Assembly: GCA_905235815.1 (NCBI GenBank)
Contig: CAJOMT010000063.1
Span: 1 to 11,230, forward strand
Reading direction: 5' to 3'
Source of the DNA: an uncultured Clostridia bacterium
GTDB lineage: Bacteria; Bacillota; Clostridia; Christensenellales; Borkfalkiaceae
Length of the DNA: 11,230 nt
The position numbers were made by a program, and so were the translations under genes. Below the pieces are notes generated by a model. That model was not told the DNA's origin. It saw only the letters and a list, made by a program, of their open reading frames with translations, and did not search any database. Within the stretch, counting starts at the first letter, position 1, and every line of letters begins with the position of its first letter. Positions 1 to 6,590 of the stretch are shown here, piece by piece.

Positions 1-2
1 AA

Positions 3-338
3 AGCGAAGAAAAAAACAATTTAGAGAGAAAAAATCAAAAAAAAATATTTCTTAATTGTAAAATCACTAATAACACTAATAACATTACAAATAAGACTGT
101 AAGCAATATAGGCGTTGCAATATTCTCTTCTGATTGCACTGCCGAGTCTGTTATTTATAATGAATTTTCATATGGTAGTAGCGCATATTATACTTGTTGG
201 TATGAAGGCTGTACATTTGAACCTCTTAAATATGTTGGAACGATGTATGACGGGACCTATTTTAAGTTAGGAGATGATATCTGTAGCTATACGAAAGGCG
301 GTAATAAATATGGCTATGTTGATTACAAAAAAAACTAA
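3..338 (+). CDS. 3' end of an unrecognised AT-rich gene (partial)
   Basis: A reading frame open from the left window edge to TAA at 336-338 encodes at least 111 residues. I do not recognise a family. The first half is polar and Asn/Thr/Lys-rich; the second half is rich in Tyr, Gly and Cys (for example TCWYEGC) and ends GYVDYKKN. No ATG lies in this frame before the Met codon at 243, so the start is probably outside the window. Codon use is unlike the downstream genes: Tyr is TAT in 11 of 12 cases and Asp is GAT in 4 of 5, whereas prfB prefers GAC. This suggests an accessory or recently acquired gene, or a different source. The Tyr/Gly-rich tail might be a surface or secreted protein end, but that is a guess. 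Confidence 0.5.
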   Translation, partial: SEEKNNLERKNQKKIFLNCKITNNTNNITNKTVSNIGVAIFSSDCTAESVIYNEFSYGSSAYYTCWYEGCTFEPLKYVGTMYDGTYFKLGDDICSYTKGGNKYGYVDYKKN

Positions 339-349
339 TCAGTAATCTT

Positions 350-428
350 AAGGAGATAAAAAATCAAGAATTTTTCAGTAAATAGAGATTCTGGTTTCTA
401 CAAAGCAAAACTAAACAGAACCACTTAA
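350..428 (+). other. Strong ribosome-binding site without a start codon
   Basis: AAGGAG at 350-355 is followed seven bases later by ATC (363) rather than ATG. From that ATC a 21-codon frame runs to TAA at 426-428. The layout closely resembles the prfB start (AAGGAGATAATT then ATG), so this may be the relic of a small gene whose ATG mutated to ATC, or simply chance. No recognisable product. Confidence 0.2.
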
Positions 429-511
429 CAAAATGGCTCCGGGACGTAAAAACCGGAGTCGAACAAAAGCTCACAACTTAGCCGCCCGTTTTTGACATTA
501 GGGCGGGCGGC
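392..511. other. Cluster of three hairpins
   Basis: Three stems lie in a row: TGGTTT 392-397 with GAACCA 418-423 (one G-U pair); CTCCGG 437-442 with CCGGAG 453-458; and GCCGCCCG 481-488 with CGGGCGGC 504-511, which is very GC-rich in an AT-rich surrounding. None is directly followed by a T-run, although six T begin at 521. They may be the 3' untranslated structure of the preceding gene or part of a structured RNA ending at the terminator at 538-569. I recognise no RNA family. Confidence 0.4.
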
Positions 512-537
512 AAATTGAACTTTTTTCCTAAGCAAAG

Positions 538-569
538 AAGTCGGGAATAAATAATTTCTCGGCTTTTTT
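538..569 (+). terminator. Rho-independent terminator
   Basis: A stem of ten pairs (AAGTCGGGAA from 538 with the arm ending CTCGGCTT at 565, two G-U pairs) encloses an AT-only loop and runs into a T-tract ending at 569. It separates the left-edge region from the prfB promoter. Confidence 0.75.
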
Positions 570-670
570 GCTGTATTTTTTTACACACCTTTGACAGATT
601 GGTATTCATATTCATATCCAACGTTTTTGCATCATTTTTCATTAAAACTTCAGTAAAACATTGTTTGTTA

Positions 671-699
671 TTGACTAAAAATTTTAATTATGGTAAAAT
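671..699 (+). promoter_or_regulatory. Sigma-A promoter for prfB-tsaD
   Basis: The -35 TTGACT (671-676) and -10 TAAAAT (694-699) are separated by 17 bases. TGG precedes the -10, giving an extended -10. Transcription would start near 706, about 75 bases before the prfB ATG. The string TGGTAAAATA also occurs in the nrdR promoter (3320-3329), which supports it as the local promoter style. Just downstream ATTGTCA occurs twice, at 716-722 and 727-733, 11 bases apart; I cannot assign a regulator. A weaker TTGACA at 591-596 has no good -10 partner. Confidence 0.75.
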
Positions 700-750
700 A
701 TTAACGTTTGAGGGCATTGTCAATCTATTGTCAGTGAAATTATAAATAGT

Positions 751-773
751 AGGGCTTAAAGCCTTAAAAGGAG
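751..773 (+). promoter_or_regulatory. prfB leader hairpin and ribosome-binding site
   Basis: A short palindrome (core GGCTTAAAGCC at 753-763) abuts the ribosome-binding site AAAAGGAG at 766-773, six bases before the ATG at 780. The hairpin sits just upstream of the site and may tune its accessibility; this is inference. The strong site decides the prfB start at 780 rather than the TTG at 880. Confidence 0.4.
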
Positions 774-779
774 ATAATT

Positions 780-1878
780 ATGGTAAGAACAGACGTTTAT
801 GAAGAAAAAGTCAGAGGACTTTACAAGACTTTAGAAGAGGCAGGATACTCTCTTTGACGTCGCTAATCAGCGAATAAAATTGAGTGAACTCGAAAAAGAA
901 CTCGAAAAAGAAGAAGTCTGGTCCGACGTGGAGAAATCCACGAAAGTCAGCAAAGAGGCGCAACAGATAAGAAATAAACTTGCGGTCTACGACAAGGCCA
1001 AAAAGGCGGTCGAAGATGCGGAAGTTATGATTTCGCTTGCAATCGAGGCGGACGACGAGAGCGTTTTGGAAGAAGTTGCCGAAGAACTCGAAAAAGCCGA
1101 AAAAGACATCGAGGAAATAAGGCTCAGAACTCTTTTAAAGGGCAAATACGATTCTTGCGACGCAATACTTACGTTGCACGCAGGCGCAGGCGGAACAGAG
1201 GCTTGCGACTGGACGGAAATGCTGTACCGTATGTACATTTGCTATGCTGAAAAGCACGGCTACAAGATAACCGAGTACGATAGGCTCGACGGCGACGGCG
1301 CAGGGCTGAAATCGGTGTGCTTCAAAGTCGAGGGCGACAACGCATACGGGTATTTAAAGGCGGAGAAAGGTATTCACAGACTCGTCAGAATTTCACCGTT
1401 CGACGCAAATGCGAGGCGTCATACTTCGTTTTCGTCTATCGACGTAATGCCGGATATACAGGACAGCGGAGAAATAGAGATTCGTCCGGAGGACTTAAAG
1501 GTAGATACTTATCGTTCGAGCGGCGCAGGCGGCCAGCACGTCAACAAGACGGAGTCGGCGATAAGGATAACGCATATTCCGACGGGAATAATAGTCGCTT
1601 GTCAGAACGAGAGAAGCCAAGTTCAGAACAGAGAGCAAGCGATGCAGATGCTTAGAAGTAAACTTTTGGAAAAAAGAGAGGAAGAAAGACTTCAAGAGGC
1701 GAGCGAAATTAAGGGCGAAATAAAAAAGATTGAGTGGGGCAGTCAGATACGCAGTTACGTATTTTGTCCTTACACGATGGTAAAAGACCACCGTACCGGA
1801 ACCGAAACGGGCAACGTGCAAGCGGTAATGGACGGAGATCTGGATATGTTTATCATCGATTATTTAAAGAAAAGTTAA
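780..1878 (+). CDS. prfB: Peptide chain release factor 2, with programmed +1 frameshift
   Basis: Recognises UGA and UAA stop codons and triggers peptide release on the ribosome. Translation starts at ATG 780 behind AAAAGGAG, reads 25 codons to CTT (852-854), meets in-frame TGA at 855-857 and must shift +1 to GAC (856). The joined protein is 365 residues, the usual RF2 length. The codon-recognition tripeptide SPF falls at 205-207, which identifies RF2 rather than RF1 (PxT). The catalytic GGQ falls at 250-252. Both match E. coli RF2 numbering. The N-terminal third is a charged helical domain rich in Glu and Lys. In this family the in-frame UGA provides autoregulation: scarce RF2 favours the shift. 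tsaD follows one base later, so the two are probably co-transcribed. A caller that ignores the frameshift would start at TTG 880 and lose 33 residues. Confidence 0.96.
852..858 (+). promoter_or_regulatory. RF2 programmed +1 frameshift site
   Basis: CTTTGAC is the canonical RF2 slip heptamer: the Leu tRNA on CTT re-pairs with TTT while UGA is decoded slowly. In E. coli a Shine-Dalgarno-like stretch ends three bases before CTT and stimulates the shift. Here the nearest purine-rich elements are GAGG (837-840) and AGGA (842-845), the latter six bases before CTT, so the stimulator is weak or displaced. Confidence 0.93.
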
Positions 1879-1879
1879 T

Positions 1880-2923
1880 ATGTACGAAGATATAAAAAAG
1901 GGATTTTCCGTAAAGGAAAATCCCACAATACTTGCAATAGAATCTTCTTGCGACGAGACTGCGGCGGCGGTCATAACCGGTCGCAGGGAGATTTTGTCAA
2001 ATGAAATAATGAGTTCGGCTACCGAGCATATAAAATTCGGCGGCGTCGTGCCGGAAATAGCGTCGAGGGCGCATACCGCCGCAATATCGTTAGTGGTCGA
2101 AAAAGCGGTTAAGAATGCGAATATTTCGCTTTCGGATATAGACGCCGTATGCGTAACTTACGGGGCGGGACTGCTCGGCGCATTGCTCGTCGGGGTGTCT
2201 TACGCAAAATCGCTGGCGTATTCGCTCGGCGTGCCGCTCGTACCGGTCAGCCATATTAGGGGGCATTTGTCGGCGGCGTATCTCGTGGATAAAGATTTAA
2301 AGCCTCCTTTTATCAGTCTGCTTGCAAGCGGCGGACATACGGCGGTGATAGTCGTCAAGGATCCTCTTAATTATAAAATATTGGGGCAGACGTTGGACGA
2401 CGCAGTCGGCGAGGCGTTCGATAAAGTTGCGAGAGTTTTGGGCTTGCCGTACCCGGGCGGCCCCAACATAGAAAAACTTGCTTTGTCGGGTAAAGATACC
2501 GTGCCTCTCCCAAAAATGCTTAAAGGCGGCGGCGGATACGATTTTTCGTACAGCGGCTTAAAGACCGCCGTTATCAATTACGTTCATACGAAAGAACAAC
2601 GAGGCGAGAACGTCGATAAGGCGGACGTTGCAAACTCTTTCCAGCGCGCCGCATTGGACGTATTGATAGAAAAATCGGTAAGGGCGTGTAAGGAATACGG
2701 GCTCGACACTTTAACCGTCGGCGGCGGAGTTGCCGCAAACGGGTATTTAAGGGAAGAACTTTCCAAAATATGCGCCTATAAGTCGATTAAACTCGTATTA
2801 CCGCCCAAAAACCTATGTACGGACAACGCCGCAATGATAGCGTCGGAGGGGCTTATACAATACAGAAACGGAAACTTTGCCTCGCTCAACTTAAATGCGC
2901 AAGCGAGAGTAGAATTGGGCTGA
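1880..2923 (+). CDS. tsaD: tRNA N6-threonylcarbamoyladenosine (t6A37) transferase TsaD
   Basis: Transfers the threonylcarbamoyl group from TC-AMP (made by TsaC/Sua5) to A37 of ANN-decoding tRNAs, working with TsaB and TsaE; cytoplasmic Kae1/YgjD family. 347 residues. The conserved N-terminal ASKHA signature IESSCDETAAA is at 20-30. Metal ligands are HIRGH (H125, H129) and D315 in TDNAAMIA. Glycine-rich nucleotide-binding segments are at 149-152 and 280-283. The start follows the prfB stop by one base and has no clear ribosome-binding site, so translational coupling is likely. The first 15 residues precede the usual family start and are coded by a perfect hairpin (1900-1924); no other ATG, GTG or TTG lies in frame before the conserved core. 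tsaB, tsaE and rimI, frequent partners elsewhere, are absent here. Confidence 0.96.
   Translation: MYEDIKKGFSVKENPTILAIESSCDETAAAVITGRREILSNEIMSSATEHIKFGGVVPEIASRAHTAAISLVVEKAVKNANISLSDIDAVCVTYGAGLLGALLVGVSYAKSLAYSLGVPLVPVSHIRGHLSAAYLVDKDLKPPFISLLASGGHTAVIVVKDPLNYKILGQTLDDAVGEAFDKVARVLGLPYPGGPNIEKLALSGKDTVPLPKMLKGGGGYDFSYSGLKTAVINYVHTKEQRGENVDKADVANSFQRAALDVLIEKSVRACKEYGLDTLTVGGGVAANGYLREELSKICAYKSIKLVLPPKNLCTDNAAMIASEGLIQYRNGNFASLNLNAQARVELG
1900..1924. promoter_or_regulatory. Perfect 10-bp hairpin at the start of tsaD
   Basis: GGGATTTTCC (1900-1909) and GGAAAATCCC (1915-1924) pair perfectly around the loop GTAAA. It begins 20 bases into tsaD, within the non-conserved N-terminal extension. 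No T-run follows (ACAATACT), so it is not a standard terminator. It could slow ribosomes, limit tsaD relative to prfB, or be an RNA processing site; all inference. Confidence 0.55.
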
Positions 2924-3239
2924 TATTCATAGCGATTTGGGTAAACTGCAAATTGTTTACGTAAAGGTATACCAAGACGTAAATATCCACGACGGCGAGG
3001 ACGGGCATAAAGACCATAAACAGTAGATTTTTCATTTTGTAGCGCATAATGAACATAGAAACGTACGTTCCGAGCGCTCCGCCGAGTACGGCGGAGAGAA
3101 AAATTTTCCCGTCGCTCACTCTGCCGCAGGTTTCGTTGTCCTCGTTTGCTTTTTTTTGCAGGCGCATCAAGTTGAATGCGTAGACGTTGACGGCGGCGAA
3201 GTAGACTCCCGCCGCAATTTTTAAAATAGTGTAGACCAT
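2886..3239 (-). CDS. DUF1294 family small membrane protein
   Basis: A 117-residue integral membrane protein resembling DUF1294 (YsdA-like), a family without an established function. About three to four hydrophobic segments are visible: roughly 3-23, 49-66, 72-92 and the C terminus. Between the first two lies a basic cytosolic stretch (LMRLQKKANEDN). The conserved part of the family is recognised in SAVLGGALGTYVSMFIMRYK, where glycines are followed by a membrane helix ending in basic residues. I chose ATG at 3239 because the domain begins there; upstream codons in frame run into the nrdR promoter. No good ribosome-binding site precedes this start, so the start is less certain than the gene. 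Its last 38 bases overlap the 3' end of tsaD on the other strand, with no terminator between. Confidence 0.65.
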   Translation of the reverse strand: MVYTILKIAAGVYFAAVNVYAFNLMRLQKKANEDNETCGRVSDGKIFLSAVLGGALGTYVSMFIMRYKMKNLLFMVFMPVLAVVDIYVLVYLYVNNLQFTQIAMNISPILLSLAHLS

Positions 3240-3300
3240 AAATATTAGGCTAAAAGTATGCGTAAAAAAATAAAAAATACGTAAAAAAGCTAAAAACAAT

Positions 3301-3328
3301 TTGCAAAAATCGAGAATTGTGGTAAAAT
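3301..3328 (+). promoter_or_regulatory. Promoter for nrdR
   Basis: TTGCAA (3301-3306), 16 bases, then TAAAAT (3323-3328) preceded by TGG, an extended -10. A ribosome-binding site GGAGG follows at 3345-3349, before the ATG at 3360. The surrounding 120-base gap to the divergent DUF1294 gene holds no other convincing signal; I see no NrdR-box palindrome. Confidence 0.65.
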
Positions 3329-3359
3329 AATTATAGAAATAATCGGAGGCGGACACAAT

Positions 3360-3815
3360 ATGAAGTGTATGTACTGCGGAAGTTTAGAGAGCAAAGTAAT
3401 CGATTCCAGACAGTCCGAAGACGGAACTTCCATACGTAGGCGCAGAGAGTGTATAGTTTGCGGAAAGAGATTTACGACGTACGAAACGGTTGAAACTACG
3501 CCGATACTCGTTATTAAATCCGACGGCACGAGGCAAGCGTTCGACCCGAACAAAATCAAGAACGGAATTATACGGGCTTGCGAAAAGAGGCCGGTGCCGA
3601 TGTGGAAGATAGACGAACTCGTGGACAACATACATAAGTCGCTCTATAACTCGTTAAGACAAGAAGTTTCGACTAAAGAGATAGGCGAAATGGTAATGAA
3701 CGGCTTAAAAGACATAGACGAAGTCGCCTACGTCAGATTTGCGTCCGTCTATCGTCAGTTCAAAGACATTTCCACCTTTATGCAAGAACTCGAAAAAATG
3801 CAGAAAGACAATTAG
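3360..3815 (+). CDS. nrdR: Transcriptional repressor NrdR
   Basis: Zinc-finger/ATP-cone repressor of ribonucleotide reductase genes that senses dATP and ATP. 151 residues, normal for the family. The N-terminal zinc ribbon uses C3, C6, C31 and C34, with the basic RRRREC and KRFTTYE segments typical of NrdR. The ATP-cone fills about 49-139, beginning PILVIKSDGTRQAFD, with the characteristic VRFASVYRQFKDI near the end. The start is fixed by the zinc-ribbon position and GGAGG upstream. No reductase genes lie in this window, so its targets are elsewhere. The lipoprotein gene follows after 86 bases with no clear promoter of its own, so read-through is possible. Confidence 0.97.
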   Translation: MKCMYCGSLESKVIDSRQSEDGTSIRRRRECIVCGKRFTTYETVETTPILVIKSDGTRQAFDPNKIKNGIIRACEKRPVPMWKIDELVDNIHKSLYNSLRQEVSTKEIGEMVMNGLKDIDEVAYVRFASVYRQFKDISTFMQELEKMQKDN

Positions 3816-3834
3816 GGTTACAAGCGAACGGTTG

Positions 3835-3863
3835 CGGAAAAGGGCTGAAAAGCCGCCTTTTCG
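3835..3863. other. Hairpin between nrdR and the lipoprotein gene
   Basis: GAAAAGG (about 3837-3843) pairs with CCTTTTC (3856-3862), and an inner GCT/AGC stem closes a GAAA tetraloop, with a two-base bulge. No T-run follows on the plus strand, so it is not a strong terminator. It may partly uncouple the two genes or stabilise an RNA end. Confidence 0.4.
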
Positions 3864-3901
3864 GAAACTATTGATAAGGTATGTTAATCATAGGAGAGAA
3901 T

Positions 3902-4555
3902 ATGAAAAAAACAGTAAAGATAGCGGCGGTATGCGCCGCAGTTGTAACCGCAATATCGCTTTCGGCGTGCGCAGGGAACGTAACCACTACTAAAACCGAG
4001 TGCAAGACGGGCTGGGACATATTGCAATATAACGCAAAAGACATAAAGACGGGCGAAACGACAGCGCAAAACCAAGCGGCGTTTTTGAGCGTTACAAGAA
4101 ATACCGTAGACGGCGTTACGGAAAGCGTAAACGAAATATGGATAAACGTAGAAGCTTTGTCGGTAGACGAGGCAAAAGTTTTTGCAGTTCGATACAATTC
4201 GTCCGATTACAGCGAATATTCGTCCGCAACCTATAAAAAAGAAGCGACGATAACGAGAGAGCAAGTCAAAGCCGCTAAAAACGGCTGGATAAAGATAGTT
4301 TCCGATTATAATCTTGGCTATTCTTACGTTAAGATAGGAACGAGCGGCGGCATAAAGATAAACGAAGTAGTCTTAATAAGCGATAAAGGCGAAAAGATGA
4401 AGTATAGCGTAAAGGCGGCCACGATGATAATAAAGGCAGAGGACGGAACCATTACGAGCAAGGAATACTATACTACAAGCGAAGTCGAGGAGATGGGCCT
4501 AACGGAGTCGAGTCCGCTGTTTTTAAATGACGAGCAAGACAAGTTTTCAAAATAA
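3902..4555 (+). CDS. Putative lipoprotein of unknown function
   Basis: 217 residues. A lipoprotein signal is clear: basic MKKTVK, a hydrophobic core (residues 7-19), and lipobox LSAC with the lipidated Cys at 23. The mature protein should be anchored to the outer face of the membrane. I do not recognise the mature domain. It has alternating polar and hydrophobic stretches (WINVEAL, GWIKIVSDY, INEVVLISDKG) that suggest a beta-rich fold, perhaps a jelly-roll carbohydrate-binding type, and a conserved-looking end SPLFLNDEQDKF. I chose ATG 3902 because AGGAGAG (3892-3898) sits just upstream and because it places the signal peptide at the N terminus; the in-frame ATG at 3881 adds seven residues that fit poorly. 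It is closed by its own terminator. Confidence 0.85.
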   Translation: MKKTVKIAAVCAAVVTAISLSACAGNVTTTKTECKTGWDILQYNAKDIKTGETTAQNQAAFLSVTRNTVDGVTESVNEIWINVEALSVDEAKVFAVRYNSSDYSEYSSATYKKEATITREQVKAAKNGWIKIVSDYNLGYSYVKIGTSGGIKINEVVLISDKGEKMKYSVKAATMIIKAEDGTITSKEYYTTSEVEEMGLTESSPLFLNDEQDKFSK

Positions 4556-4563
4556 CAGGTTTT

Positions 4564-4592
4564 AAAATCGTCTTTTCAAAGGCGATTTTTTT
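4564..4592 (+). terminator. Rho-independent terminator after the lipoprotein gene
   Basis: AAAATCGTC (4564-4572) pairs with GGCGATTTT (4581-4589; one G-U pair) around TTTTCAAA, ending in seven T (4586-4592). It separates the lipoprotein gene from the two-component operon. Confidence 0.85.
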
Positions 4593-4623
4593 AAAAGAAT
4601 TTTAAGTTTATACGGTAAAAAAT

Positions 4624-5292
4624 ATGAAATTGCTGCTTGCCGAGGACGAGGCGGAACTTTCCGCCGCAATAAGAAAAATTTTAAAACTGAGCGGCTACGA
4701 TACGGACGCCGCATTCGACGGAGAGGAAGCGCTGTACTATCTTTCCGAAAATAGGTACGACGGCGTGATATTGGACGTTATGATGCCCAAAAAAGACGGG
4801 CTTGCGGTCGTTCGGGAAATGCGCAAAAAGGGCGACAATACGCCCGTTTTGATGTTGACTGCGCTTTCCGAAACGGACGATAAAGTGCTTGGCCTTGACG
4901 CGGGCGCCGACGATTATCTGACTAAGCCATTTCAGATAAAGGAATTACTTGCAAGGATAAGGGCTATAACGAGGCGAGTCGGCGAAGTTACCGAAAAATA
5001 CGAGTTCGGGAATTTCGTTTTAGAACCCGAAACGGCTACGCTTAAAGCGGAAAAGAGCGTAAGACTGACGCATAGAGAGTGTTCCTTAATGGAACTGTTT
5101 ATAAGGAACAAGAACGTACTTCTATCCACCGAACGGATAATGGACAGTATCTGGGAATTCGATACGGACGCCGAAGTTTCGGTCGTGTGGGTGTATATAT
5201 CGTCATTACGGAAAAAACTCGAAGAAATAGGTGCGGACTGCACTATCAAGGCGACTCGAGGAGTCGGATACAAATTAGAGGAGAAACAATGA
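4624..5292 (+). CDS. OmpR/PhoB-family response regulator
   Basis: 222 residues. The N-terminal receiver (about 1-115) has acidic E7, D8 and E9, the phosphoacceptor D51 in VILDVMMPKKDG, the switch T79, and K101 in LTKPF. The C-terminal winged-helix DNA-binding domain (about 125-220) shows the usual LTHRECSLMELF opening and ends ATRGVGYKLE. It is expected to bind direct repeats after phosphorylation by the kinase encoded next, whose ATG overlaps its stop codon (ATGA, 5289-5292). The ATG at 4624 gives the canonical N terminus, but no Shine-Dalgarno sequence precedes it, and only 31 bases separate it from the preceding terminator. Its target is not stated by the sequence; the phased repeats at 6505-6554 are the best local candidate. 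Confidence 0.96.
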   Translation: MKLLLAEDEAELSAAIRKILKLSGYDTDAAFDGEEALYYLSENRYDGVILDVMMPKKDGLAVVREMRKKGDNTPVLMLTALSETDDKVLGLDAGADDYLTKPFQIKELLARIRAITRRVGEVTEKYEFGNFVLEPETATLKAEKSVRLTHRECSLMELFIRNKNVLLSTERIMDSIWEFDTDAEVSVVWVYISSLRKKLEEIGADCTIKATRGVGYKLEEKQ

Positions 5293-6500
5293 TAAAGAAA
5301 TTAAGAATCAAGTTAATAGGGATAGCGATGCTTTCGGTAGCCGTCGTTTTGGCGACGATATTTACGGCGGTAAACATAATGAATTTTGCGTACATAGCGA
5401 ATGATGCCGACAACTTGACGCAGACGATTTTTATTCGGAGTCTGGTTATCGAGCCGCACGGCAGCGAAAGACCGGAAGAACCGAACGGCGGCAGGTTTTC
5501 GGTAGAGCCGGATAAAAAACCGCCGGCGGAAACCAGATATTTCGTGGTGACGGTCAGCGGCTCGGAATTTTCTTACAATCTCGATTTTTCGGACACCGAG
5601 AAAGAAAACGCTACGCAAATGGCGTTGGGCGTACTCGGCAAAAAAAATAAAGTCGGATATTACGGGAATTACAGATATAGAAAGGTGGACGTATTAAGTA
5701 TGACGGTTATCGTGTTTTTGGATCGTTCTCAACAACTGTCTACCGCCGAGACGTTTTTGGTGTACAGTATAATTATTGCGCTTGTCGGATTACTGATAAT
5801 ATTTGCGGCGATAGTAGCGCTGTCGTCAAAAATAGTAAAGCCGATAGCCGACAATTACGAAAAACAGAGAATGTTCATTACCGACGCCGGACACGAACTC
5901 AAAACGCCTTTGACGATAATTTCCGCAAATAACGAACTTATAGCCCTCGAATACGGCGAGAACGACAGCACGAGAGCGATAGAAAAGCAGGTCGAGAGAA
6001 TGAATTCGCTCGTCAAGAATTTAACGGCGCTGGCGAAGATAGAGGAGGGCGGACTGCTCGTAAAAAACGAGTTTTCGTTGAGCGGTGCGTTTAAAGAGGT
6101 TGCGGAAAATTACGAGGCGGTATTTGAAAAGAGGGGAATTTCGGTTGAAATAATTGCGGACGAAGAAGTGAACTTTGTCGGCGACGAAAATTTGTTCAGA
6201 CAACTTTTCGCAATTCTTTTCGATAACGTAGCGAAATATTCGGTAAGCGAGGCGAAAGCGACGCTTAAAAAAGTCGGCGGCAAGATAAGGATAAACGTAC
6301 AAAACGACGCCGCATGCGTCAAAGACGGAGATATGAAAGAAGTGTTCGAGCGTTTTTATAGGTCAGCCGAGAGCAGGGCGTCGGGCGTAGAGGGCAGCGG
6401 TATAGGTCTTTCTGCGGCGAGGGAGATAGTCGCCTTGCACGGCGGAAAGATTTCCGCTTGCGGCAAAGACGGAAAGTTCAATATAGACGTAAATTTATAA
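5289..6500 (+). CDS. Sensor histidine kinase
   Basis: 403 residues. Membrane helix 1 is at about 8-31. A roughly 125-residue extracytoplasmic segment follows, with a Pro/Glu-rich stretch near 58-80. Helix 2 is at about 156-178. The dimerisation/phosphoacceptor domain carries H202 in DAGHELKTPL. The ATPase domain has N313 in the N box, FERFYR (353-358) and the G2 box GSGIGLSAA (369-377). The usual DxGxG motif is replaced by a QNDAAC variant (about 338-343), so activity should be confirmed. The start at 5289 has AGAGGAG upstream and overlaps the regulator's stop by four bases; the frame is open further upstream but that part is inside the regulator gene. It phosphorylates the OmpR-type partner; the signal is unknown. 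Confidence 0.95.
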   Translation: MIKKLRIKLIGIAMLSVAVVLATIFTAVNIMNFAYIANDADNLTQTIFIRSLVIEPHGSERPEEPNGGRFSVEPDKKPPAETRYFVVTVSGSEFSYNLDFSDTEKENATQMALGVLGKKNKVGYYGNYRYRKVDVLSMTVIVFLDRSQQLSTAETFLVYSIIIALVGLLIIFAAIVALSSKIVKPIADNYEKQRMFITDAGHELKTPLTIISANNELIALEYGENDSTRAIEKQVERMNSLVKNLTALAKIEEGGLLVKNEFSLSGAFKEVAENYEAVFEKRGISVEIIADEEVNFVGDENLFRQLFAILFDNVAKYSVSEAKATLKKVGGKIRINVQNDAACVKDGDMKEVFERFYRSAESRASGVEGSGIGLSAAREIVALHGGKISACGKDGKFNIDVNL

Positions 6501-6504
6501 AAAT

Positions 6505-6554
6505 CAACTTGTATTTTATAAAAAAACAACCTTTGGTTTAATCGAAACAACTTT
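6505..6554 (+). promoter_or_regulatory. Three phased CAACYTT repeats, putative response-regulator operator
   Basis: CAACTT at 6505, CAACCTT at 6527 and CAACTTT at 6548 lie on the same strand at steps of 22 and 21 bases, two helical turns. The last two share the longer AAACAACYTTT. They fill the gap between the kinase stop and the next promoter. OmpR-family regulators bind such direct repeats, and the gene for one lies just upstream; the link is inference. Confidence 0.45.
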
Positions 6555-6584
6555 TAGGTATACAAAATGGATGCCGAAAAGAAG

Positions 6585-6590
6585 TATAAT
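6585..6590 (+). promoter_or_regulatory. -10 element for the HTH/74-aa operon
   Basis: A consensus TATAAT with no acceptable -35 at 16-18 bases (the region reads TACAAAA). A perfect -10 with a poor -35, downstream of phased repeats, is the pattern of an activated promoter. The ribosome-binding site TGAGGA (6604-6609) follows. Confidence 0.5.

Noticed and set aside
363..428. 21-codon frame beginning with ATC after AAGGAG as a real gene
   Set aside because: ATC is not a normal start and the peptide shows no motif; listed only as a possible relic.
453..464. CCGGAGTCGAAC, reverse complement of a T-loop-like GTTCGACTCC
   Set aside because: On the minus strand the flanks do not form a T-stem, acceptor stem or any other tRNA or tmRNA arm.
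1495..1821. Minus-strand and alternative-frame open frames inside prfB
   Set aside because: They overlap a certain gene and have no ribosome-binding site or recognisable domain.
880..1878. prfB starting at TTG 880
   Set aside because: Upstream ATG 780 with a strong ribosome-binding site and the CTTTGAC frameshift give a full-length RF2 with exact family numbering.
3240..3356. Longer N terminus of the DUF1294 protein starting at 3356
   Set aside because: It would cover the nrdR promoter and adds 39 low-complexity residues outside the domain.
5079..5288. Extended histidine kinase start within the response regulator
   Set aside because: The ATG at 5289 has AGAGGAG upstream and the ATGA overlap typical of such operons; the extension is just an open frame inside the regulator gene.
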